From: Ruminococcus sp.
Lineage (GTDB): Bacteria > Bacillota > Clostridia > Oscillospirales > Ruminococcaceae
DNA length: 7,463 bases
Direction of reading: 5' to 3'
NCBI GenBank assembly: GCA_003446315.1
Contig: DMBA01000327.1
Span: 1-7,463, forward strand
Shown: piece by piece, positions 1 to 5,188 of the stretch
How positions within the stretch are numbered: the stretch's first letter is position 1
Layout: every line of letters starts with the position of its first letter
Position numbers and translations under genes: made by a program
The notes under the pieces: model-generated
What the model was told of the DNA's origin: nothing
What the model saw: only the letters and a program-made list of their open reading frames with translations
Database searches by the model: none

Positions 1-290
1 TTCTGGAAGTGCTCAAGCGCAATTTCCCGAACGGCGGCACACTCATCGCCGAGCAAAACAGCAAAATGATGCAGAAGCAGGAAAAGCACCATGATACGGT
101 AAAAAACACGAATGCACATTTCTTATCAGGCACTGATTCCGGACAGGAAATCGCCGATCTGACGACCGGAATCCGGCTGATCGAAGAACACAGCTTCAAT
201 GAAGAAATGCGGAAATATTCCCTTTTCGGCAAGCTCTTTGCCCTGCTGCTCCCGAAGGTCAATGACCGCTGGGCGACATTCCGCTGGTGA
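1..290 (+). CDS. C-terminal part of a probable class I SAM-dependent methyltransferase (5' end outside window)
   Basis: An open frame enters from the left edge (first whole codon at 3) and stops at TGA 288-290, giving about 95 C-terminal residues. A GTG at 9 is only an internal valine codon: it has no ribosome site and the frame is open upstream. The fragment begins LEVLKRNFPNGGTLIAE, then has a KHHDTVKNTNAHF stretch and ends in NDRWATFRW. This order recalls the last part of leucine carboxyl methyltransferase/PpsL-like O-methyltransferases of Clostridia: a 'FPGGxLxxE' strand after the SAM fold, a KxHDTV segment, a 'xFIEExxFxE' segment and a terminal beta strand of the 'NDRxxxF' kind. I recognise this from memory of the family; the SAM-binding motifs themselves lie outside the window. 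There is no signal peptide or membrane segment in the visible part. A hairpin terminator follows 38 bases after the stop, so this gene is a separate transcription unit from the regulator downstream. Substrate unknown. Confidence 0.5.
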   Translation, partial: LEVLKRNFPNGGTLIAEQNSKMMQKQEKHHDTVKNTNAHFLSGTDSGQEIADLTTGIRLIEEHSFNEEMRKYSLFGKLFALLLPKVNDRWATFRW

Positions 291-328
291 TGTGACAGCC
301 TGCGGTTGCCTGATCGTTTTCCGAAACT

Positions 329-353
329 GCCCCGCTGCGTGCGGGGCGTTTTT
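329..353 (+). terminator. Rho-independent terminator of the upstream methyltransferase-like gene
   Basis: A 7-bp perfect GC-rich stem (GCCCCGC at 329-335 pairing with GCGGGGC at 341-347) with a 5-nt loop (TGCGT) is followed by G and TTTTT at 349-353. It lies 38 bases past the stop at 290 and before the regulator's promoters, so it separates the two transcription units. Confidence 0.85.
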
Positions 354-370
354 GAGCAAAAATATAATAT

Positions 371-400
371 ACAAAACGGAGCATCGGGAACAAAACGGAG
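371..400. promoter_or_regulatory. 11-bp direct repeat, candidate operator of the AraC-family regulator
   Basis: The word ACAAAACGGAG occurs twice without mismatch, at 371-381 and 390-400, with starts 19 bp apart (close to two helical turns). The downstream copy ends just before the -35 region of the extended -10 promoter at 421-429. This is the placement expected of a site where an AraC-type dimer touches RNA polymerase. AraC-family proteins typically bind such direct half-sites, and autoregulation is common. That the regulator encoded at 502 is the binder is inferred from position only. Confidence 0.5.
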
Positions 401-429
401 TAGATTTCGGCATCGCAATGTGTTATAAT
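401..429 (+). promoter_or_regulatory. Candidate promoter P1 (extended -10) for the araC-ABC operon
   Basis: TGTTATAAT at 421-429 is a perfect extended -10 (TG, one base, TATAAT). At 17-bp spacing the -35 position (TAGATT, 401-406) is poor, which suits an activated promoter. The expected transcription start is near 436, leaving a leader of about 65 nt before the regulator. The direct repeat at 371-400 would then sit at about -65 to -36. Confidence 0.55.
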
Positions 430-439
430 ATGGAAGGTC

Positions 440-468
440 TTGCGAAAGCAGGCTGTTTCTTTTACAAT
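440..468 (+). promoter_or_regulatory. Candidate promoter P2 for the araC-ABC operon
   Basis: TTGCGA (440-445, four of six consensus bases) and TACAAT (463-468, five of six) are separated by exactly 17 bp, so this is a reasonable sigma-A type promoter. The start would be near 475. It may act with P1 or instead of it; sequence alone does not decide. Confidence 0.45.
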
Positions 469-489
469 ATAGTTAGTTTACGCTAATTC

Positions 490-498
490 AAGGAGGGG
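490..498 (+). promoter_or_regulatory. Strong ribosome binding site fixing the regulator start
   Basis: AAGGAGGGG lies directly upstream of ATG 502, with five bases between AGGAGG and the start. It favours 502 over the in-frame ATG at 574, which has only a weak AGGCAGG-like site in front of it. Confidence 0.8.
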
Positions 499-501
499 AT
501 C

Positions 502-1548
502 ATGAATGGCAGCGATTGTACCGGCACGTTCTGCCGCACTGTCCGAAGCGCAGACGAAAAAGGCAGGCATCCCATGAAGCATGATCTGTTTGAAACGCTG
601 GAGCAGGCAGGATTCGGCTCGAATGTACACGAAGTCGCATCTGAGGGCGAATGCAAGGTGCTGAAGCTCGAAGATGCATCCGGCGAGGGCTTCATGACGA
701 TGTACCGCATATTTGGCGGCATTTATCTGATGTACAACGATTTTCATTTGAAATCGTGCATTTCGGAGTATCAGAATGCTGACACAGTGCTTTGCATCGA
801 CCATTGCCGCGAGGGGCGCATTGAGCATGAGAACGCGCTCGGCGGGCGGTATTATATGGAAGCAGGCGATCTGCGCATTGACCGCCGTGTGCATCACGAA
901 GGGAAAGTCGAGCTGCCGCTTTCGCATTATCACGGCATCACGATCGGCTTTTTGCAGGAAACTGCGCAGGAATCGCTCCGGCGGGAAATCCCGTTCCTAC
1001 AAACCGATCTGGAAGCACTCGGATGCAGATTTTGTCCGGAAAAGCGTGAATTTCTGCTGCGGACAAATGAGCCGCTGAACGCCGTTTTCCACCAGCTTTA
1101 TCACGCCCCGCAGCACAGCCGGCTGGATTATTTCAGGGTCAAGATCGCAGAGCTGCTCCTGCTGCTGGAAGCGATCGACCCGGCACACAGCACGATCGAC
1201 CGGCATTATTACCCCGCGAGTCAGACAGACAAGGTCAAGGAGATCCACCGGCTCATGACAGAACGGCTTGACCGGAATTACACCGTGGATGCATTATCGG
1301 ACATTGCCGATATGCCGCCGGCGACCCTGCGCAAAGTGTTCAAGGCGGTCTATGGCGCACCGATCTATCAGTATATCAAGGCATATAAAATGAAAGCAGC
1401 GGCATCTCTGCTGATCTCCGAAAAGCTGACGGTTGCAGAAATTGCGCAGCATTTCGGTTATGACAATGCATCCAAATTCTCAGCGGCGTTCAAAGATGTA
1501 CTTGGTGTCACGCCGCAAAATTACCGCAGCAGACAGGAGGAACTTTGA
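502..1548 (+). CDS. AraC-family transcriptional regulator (PchR/YbtA-like)
   Basis: A 348-residue cytoplasmic DNA-binding regulator. The C-terminal third is a typical AraC/XylS domain with two helix-turn-helix units: residues ~261-285 (TVDALSDIADMPPATLRKVF) and ~310-342, including IAQHFGYDNASKFSAAFK and the closing GVTPQNYR. The N-terminal ~230 residues form an effector domain of the PchR/YbtA kind. They contain HCREGRIE at ~101-108, a GDLRIDRR segment at ~122-129 and LPLSHYHGITIGF at ~138-150. PchR and YbtA respond to ferric siderophores and activate their uptake genes, so this protein probably controls the two ABC genes behind it and perhaps itself through the repeat at 371-400. The start at 502 is chosen for its strong ribosome site; ATG 574 would give 324 residues and remove a 24-residue leader (with two cysteines) that has no obvious domain. 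The stop overlaps the next gene's start as TGATG. The effector is unknown. Confidence 0.9.
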   Translation: MNGSDCTGTFCRTVRSADEKGRHPMKHDLFETLEQAGFGSNVHEVASEGECKVLKLEDASGEGFMTMYRIFGGIYLMYNDFHLKSCISEYQNADTVLCIDHCREGRIEHENALGGRYYMEAGDLRIDRRVHHEGKVELPLSHYHGITIGFLQETAQESLRREIPFLQTDLEALGCRFCPEKREFLLRTNEPLNAVFHQLYHAPQHSRLDYFRVKIAELLLLLEAIDPAHSTIDRHYYPASQTDKVKEIHRLMTERLDRNYTVDALSDIADMPPATLRKVFKAVYGAPIYQYIKAYKMKAAASLLISEKLTVAEIAQHFGYDNASKFSAAFKDVLGVTPQNYRSRQEEL

Positions 1549-3299
1549 TGGGAAAAGATCAACATGGGTCGTTCGGCTGGCTGTTATCGCAGTCCGGCGA
1601 GCGAAAAGGGAAATTTATTGCGAGCGTGATTCTTGCAGCGATGAGCATGCTCTGCGGCATCATCCCCTATCATTTTATTGCGCAGATCGTGAAAGACCTG
1701 CTTGCAGGCAGCACGGATCAAAGCGCATACATCCGCAATGCAGCGATCATTCTGGCATTATGGCTGGGGCATGCGCTGTTTCACGCACTTTCGACTGCCA
1801 ATTCGCATCTTGCCACATTCCATACACTGGCGGTCATCCGCAAAAAAGCGCTGGATAAACTGGCAAAAATGCCGCTTGGCAATGTCATCAGTCAGCCTTC
1901 CGGCGCACTGAAAAGCACGATCGTTGAACGCATAGACAGCATTGAAACGACCCTTGCACACATTCTGCCGGAATTCACGACCGGCATCGGCGCACCGATC
2001 CTCATTCTGATCTATACATTTGTCATCAGTTGGAAACTGGGTCTGGCAGCGCTCATCACCGTGCCGCTTGGAATCGTCTGCTATGCACTGATGATGTTCG
2101 GCTATGAAGAAAACTACAACCGAACCGTTCGTGCAATCAAAGCGCTCAATGCCGTCACAACCGAATATATCAACGGCATTGAGGTCATCAAGGTATTCGG
2201 AAAAGCGCAGTCCAGCTATGAAAAATTCGCTGCTGCTGCAAAAGAGAGTGCCGCGAGCTTTGTAGACTGGATGCGCAAATGCAATGTTTACATGACTTTT
2301 GCCATGTGCATCATGCCGGCGACTATGCTTTCTGTTCTGCCGATCGGCGGCGTGATGGCGCTTCACGGCACGATCAGCACCGCCGATTTCATCACGGTTA
2401 TCATTCTCACAGTCGGATTGATCGAACCGCTGCTCGGAGTCATGTCTTATTCAGACGATATTGCGCAGATGGACACGATTGTGACAGAAGTGCGCAGCAT
2501 TCTTGATGCACCGGAAATGAAGCGTCCCGAAACCCTGACCAAAACGATCACCGGCGGTGATATTGCGCTGCACGATGTTCATTTCAGCTATGATGAAACG
2601 GAGATTCTGCACGGCATTTCCATGACTGTTCACAAGGGCGAATTTATCGCACTGGTCGGGCCGTCCGGCAGCGGAAAATCGACGGTTGCCCGCCTGATCG
2701 CAAGTCTCTGGGATGTAAACAGCGGCAGCATTTCGCTTGGCGGAGTCGATCTCAGAGAGATTCCATTGGATGATTACAACCGGAAGATCGCTTATGTTTC
2801 GCAGGATAATTATTTGTTTGACCTGACGGTGCGGGAAAACATCCGGCTGGGCAATCAAGCCGCAACGGATGCAGAAGTCGAAGAAGCGGCGAAAAAATGC
2901 GGCTGCCATGATTTCATTATGGGACTGGAAAACGGCTATGATACCGTTGTGGGCAGCTCCGGCGGACATCTTTCCGGCGGCGAACGGCAGCGCATTGCGA
3001 TTGCAAGAGCGATGCTCAAAAATGCAGAGATCATCATTCTTGATGAAGCAACAGCTTATACCGACCCTGAAAATGAAGCGATCATTCAGCGCAGCGTTGC
3101 AAAACTGGTTGAGGGCAAAACGCTGATCGTCATTGCACACCGGCTCTCGACCGTCAAAAACGCAGACCGGCTATACGTCATCAAAGACGGCGTGATCGCA
3201 GAGCAGGGCACACATGATGAACTGCTTGCAGAAGGCGGTCTATACAGCACAATGTGGGCGGCACATATCTCGGCAAAGGACGGTGCAGAAAATGTTTAA
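1548..3299 (+). CDS. ABC transporter, fused permease/ATPase half-transporter (first subunit; siderophore-uptake-like)
   Basis: A 583-residue membrane protein. An N-terminal membrane domain has about six helices (roughly residues 24-47, 62-83, 140-161, 164-184, 248-275 and 278-299), followed by a cytoplasmic ATPase domain. All ATPase motifs are intact: aromatic A-loop Tyr348, Walker A GPSGSGKST 371-379, Q-loop Gln419, signature LSGGE 475-479, Walker B IIILDE ending Asp499-Glu500, and switch His531. The D-loop region reads ATAYTDPENE. The length is normal for an exporter-fold half-transporter. ATG 1548 is taken as start: AGGAGG at 1535-1540 sits 7 nt upstream, and the ATG shares its A with the regulator's TGA. 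An in-frame TTG one codon earlier (1545) is less likely. The gene runs into the second ABC gene with an 8-nt overlap, so the products probably form a heterodimer. The PchR/YbtA-like regulator and gene order suggest YbtPQ/IrtAB-type ferric-siderophore import. No siderophore-interaction domain is fused, and export of a peptide or drug is the main alternative. Confidence 0.88.
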   Translation: MGKDQHGSFGWLLSQSGERKGKFIASVILAAMSMLCGIIPYHFIAQIVKDLLAGSTDQSAYIRNAAIILALWLGHALFHALSTANSHLATFHTLAVIRKKALDKLAKMPLGNVISQPSGALKSTIVERIDSIETTLAHILPEFTTGIGAPILILIYTFVISWKLGLAALITVPLGIVCYALMMFGYEENYNRTVRAIKALNAVTTEYINGIEVIKVFGKAQSSYEKFAAAAKESAASFVDWMRKCNVYMTFAMCIMPATMLSVLPIGGVMALHGTISTADFITVIILTVGLIEPLLGVMSYSDDIAQMDTIVTEVRSILDAPEMKRPETLTKTITGGDIALHDVHFSYDETEILHGISMTVHKGEFIALVGPSGSGKSTVARLIASLWDVNSGSISLGGVDLREIPLDDYNRKIAYVSQDNYLFDLTVRENIRLGNQAATDAEVEEAAKKCGCHDFIMGLENGYDTVVGSSGGHLSGGERQRIAIARAMLKNAEIIILDEATAYTDPENEAIIQRSVAKLVEGKTLIVIAHRLSTVKNADRLYVIKDGVIAEQGTHDELLAEGGLYSTMWAAHISAKDGAENV

Positions 3300-5025
3300 G
3301 ATCCTCAAAAACTTCTTTGCGTTCTGCAATGCAGAAGACAGAAAGCGCTTTTATGTTTCAATCGTTCTGAGTCTGTTTCAGGCGATGTTTGAAGCACTGA
3401 AAATTCCGGCGATTGCCTGCATGATCAGTGCGCTTCTGGAGAAAAACGTCACCGGCAAGACCTGCCTGACCTGTCTTGGCATCATGCTGGTGAGCATCAT
3501 CGGATCGGGTGCATTCAAGGCAAAAGCGACCATGCTCCAGACCGAAGGCGGTTATCATACCTGCGCAAACAAGCGGATGCAGCTTGCAGAGCATCTGCGT
3601 TATCTGCCGATGGGCTATTACAATGAAAACAGTCTGGGACGCATCATGTCCGTCACAACGAATACCATGCAGAATCTCGAAAATGTCGCAACGCGCGTCG
3701 TGATGCTGGTCTGCTCCGGTCTGCTTGCAACAGCGGTGATTACCGTCATGCTGCTCGTCTTTGACCTGCGCATCGGTCTGATTCTCTGCGGCGGACTTGC
3801 AGTATTTTTCCTGATCAACAGCGGCATGATGAAAGCATCCGCAGCAATGGCAAAGCAGAAACTGGAAAAGGATTCTGCGCTGGTCGCAAAGGTCATTGAA
3901 TATATTCAGGGCATCTTTGAGGTGCGCACATTCCGTCTGACCGGCAAGCGCAGCCGCGATCTCAATATTGCAATTGACGAAAACGAGCAGGCAAATTCCG
4001 CAATGGAGCTGAAACTGATCCCGTATATGACCATGCAGAGTTTCTGGCTGAAAGCGCTCGGCACGGTGATCGTGCTGGCATCGGTTCTGCTGCATATCGG
4101 CGGCAGCATGGATCTGCTCACAACGCTCATCATGATTATCAGCTCTTATCTGATCTATGCGCAGCTTGACAATGCCGGCAAATATTCCGCCCTGCTGCGC
4201 ACGGTTGATGTCAGCGTGCGGCAGGCGCAGGAGATCCTCGCAACCCCGCAGATGGATATTTCCGGCAAGGAGCTGACACCGGCACATTGCAATATCAGCG
4301 CAGAAAATATCAGTTTTGCATATGAAAAGCGCAAGATCATTGACGGCGTATCGCTGGAGATCCCGGAACACACCACAACGGCGATCGTGGGGCCGTCCGG
4401 CGGCGGCAAAACAACGCTCACTTCCCTGCTCTCCCGCTTCTGGGATGTCGATGCAGGCAAAGTGATGCTGGACGGCAGAGATGTGCGCGAATACAGCATG
4501 GATGCGCTGATGAAGAATTACAGCTTTGTATTCCAGCGTGTTTATCTCTTTGCGGATACCATCGCAAACAATATCCGGTTCGGTCAGCCGGAAGCGCCGA
4601 TGGAAAAGGTCATAGAAGCGGCAAAAAAAGCATGCTGCCACGATTTTATCATGCAGCTTCCGGAAGGATATGACACGGTGATCGGAGAAGGCGGCGCAAG
4701 TCTTTCCGGCGGTGAGAAGCAGCGCATTTCGATCGCCCGCGCGATCATGAAGGATGCACCGATCATCGTGCTGGACGAAGCGACTGCAAATGTCGATCCG
4801 GAAAACGAAGCGGATCTGATGCAGGCAATTGAAGCACTGACAAAGGAAAAAACGATCATCATGATCGCACACCGACTGAAAACAGTACGCCATGCCGATC
4901 AGATTCTCGTGATTGAAAACGGCAGAATTGCACAGCGCGGCACACATGAAACGCTGATGCAGGAAGAAGGCACATACCGCAATTTCGTTGACAGCAGACG
5001 ATTGGCTGCCGCGTGGAGACTCTGA
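3292..5025 (+). CDS. ABC transporter, fused permease/ATPase half-transporter (second subunit; siderophore-uptake-like)
   Basis: A 577-residue partner of the preceding protein, with the same plan. Predicted membrane helices lie near residues 20-48, 57-75, 134-156, 159-179, 250-270 and 273-293, followed by the ATPase domain. Motifs seen: A-loop Tyr344, Walker A GPSGGGKTT 367-375, Q-loop Gln415, signature LSGGE 471-475, Walker B IIVLDE ending Asp495-Glu496, D-loop ATANVDPENE and switch His527. The frame is open 26 codons further upstream, but that extension lies inside the first ABC gene and looks like its out-of-frame reading. ATG 3292 (MFKILKNFF) has AAAGGA at 3275-3280 and overlaps the upstream stop by 8 nt, so translation is probably coupled. 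Both ATP sites of the expected heterodimer have canonical residues, unlike many heterodimeric exporters that carry one degenerate site. Role inferred as for the first subunit; direction and substrate are unproven. No clear hairpin terminator follows the stop. Confidence 0.88.
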   Translation: MFKILKNFFAFCNAEDRKRFYVSIVLSLFQAMFEALKIPAIACMISALLEKNVTGKTCLTCLGIMLVSIIGSGAFKAKATMLQTEGGYHTCANKRMQLAEHLRYLPMGYYNENSLGRIMSVTTNTMQNLENVATRVVMLVCSGLLATAVITVMLLVFDLRIGLILCGGLAVFFLINSGMMKASAAMAKQKLEKDSALVAKVIEYIQGIFEVRTFRLTGKRSRDLNIAIDENEQANSAMELKLIPYMTMQSFWLKALGTVIVLASVLLHIGGSMDLLTTLIMIISSYLIYAQLDNAGKYSALLRTVDVSVRQAQEILATPQMDISGKELTPAHCNISAENISFAYEKRKIIDGVSLEIPEHTTTAIVGPSGGGKTTLTSLLSRFWDVDAGKVMLDGRDVREYSMDALMKNYSFVFQRVYLFADTIANNIRFGQPEAPMEKVIEAAKKACCHDFIMQLPEGYDTVIGEGGASLSGGEKQRISIARAIMKDAPIIVLDEATANVDPENEADLMQAIEALTKEKTIIMIAHRLKTVRHADQILVIENGRIAQRGTHETLMQEEGTYRNFVDSRRLAAAWRL

Positions 5026-5074
5026 GCCTGACAGCCGCAGCACCCCAAGGGATACCCGTCCGGCACAAAAAAAC

Positions 5075-5118
5075 TTTACAGGAATTTTACATTCGTTTAC
5101 GCGCTTTTAACATTCACA
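5075..5118 (+). promoter_or_regulatory. PhoP-type Pho box array upstream of the phosphate carrier
   Basis: Five hexamers fit TT(A/T/C)ACA: TTTACA 5075-5080, TTTACA 5086-5091, TTTACG 5096-5101 (one mismatch), TTAACA 5107-5112 and TTCACA 5113-5118. The first four starts are 11, 10 and 11 bp apart, with 4-5 bp gaps. This is the known arrangement of PhoP sites in Bacillus and Clostridium: direct TTAACA-like repeats about one helical turn apart. The array lies upstream of a promoter whose -35 is poor or off-spaced, and the next gene is a Na+/phosphate cotransporter, so phosphate-starvation activation by a PhoP/PhoB response regulator is the natural reading. No such regulator gene is in the window. 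Confidence 0.75.
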
Positions 5119-5128
5119 TCACTAAAAT

Positions 5129-5156
5129 TTGATTTTCCGGTACTATAATATATGAT
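5129..5156 (+). promoter_or_regulatory. Promoter region of the Na+/phosphate cotransporter gene
   Basis: Two overlapping -10 candidates exist. TATAAT at 5144-5149 is perfect but lacks a -35 at normal spacing. TATGAT at 5151-5156 pairs with TTGATT at 5129-5134 across 16 bp. Starts would fall near 5156 or 5163. Either gives a leader of only about 2-9 nt to ATG 5165, but about 26-33 nt to ATG 5189. Confidence 0.6.
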
Positions 5157-5173
5157 GTGATAAAATGAAGAAA

Positions 5174-5179
5174 GCAGGA
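5174..5179 (+). promoter_or_regulatory. Ribosome binding site favouring ATG 5189
   Basis: GCAGGA lies 9 bases before ATG 5189. No Shine-Dalgarno-like sequence precedes the upstream in-frame ATG at 5165, which is almost at the predicted transcription start. This decides for 5189. Confidence 0.6.
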
Positions 5180-5188
5180 TTAGAAAAA

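Noticed and set aside
363..368. TATAAT just after the upstream terminator
   Set aside because: No -35 at suitable distance; the -35 position falls within the terminator stem. The downstream promoters are better placed.
126..413. A 95-codon minus-strand frame and an overlapping plus-strand frame (199-486)
   Set aside because: Both run through the terminator hairpin at 329-353 and have no convincing ribosome site; the methyltransferase-like frame explains 1-290 better.
473..486. TTAG...CTAA inverted repeat before the regulator's ribosome site
   Set aside because: Only 4-bp arms in an A/T-rich stretch, so chance is likely.
2451..3140. A 229-codon minus-strand frame opposite the first ABC gene
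   Set aside because: Same kind of shadow: unnatural composition, no motif, opposite the conserved ATPase domain.
3214..3291. Upstream extension of the second ABC frame to an ATG at 3214
   Set aside because: It lies inside the first ABC gene's coding sequence and adds 26 residues not typical of the family; ATG 3292 with AAAGGA upstream fits better.
3358..5043. A 561-codon open frame on the minus strand opposite the second ABC gene
   Set aside because: It is the antisense shadow of a gene with all ABC motifs. Its translation is rich in Cys, His, Arg and Gln with no recognisable domain, and no ribosome site was found.
5034..5064. GCCG...CGGC possible hairpin after the second ABC gene
   Set aside because: Only 4-bp arms around a long loop, followed by A residues, not T, so it is not a convincing terminator for the plus-strand operon.
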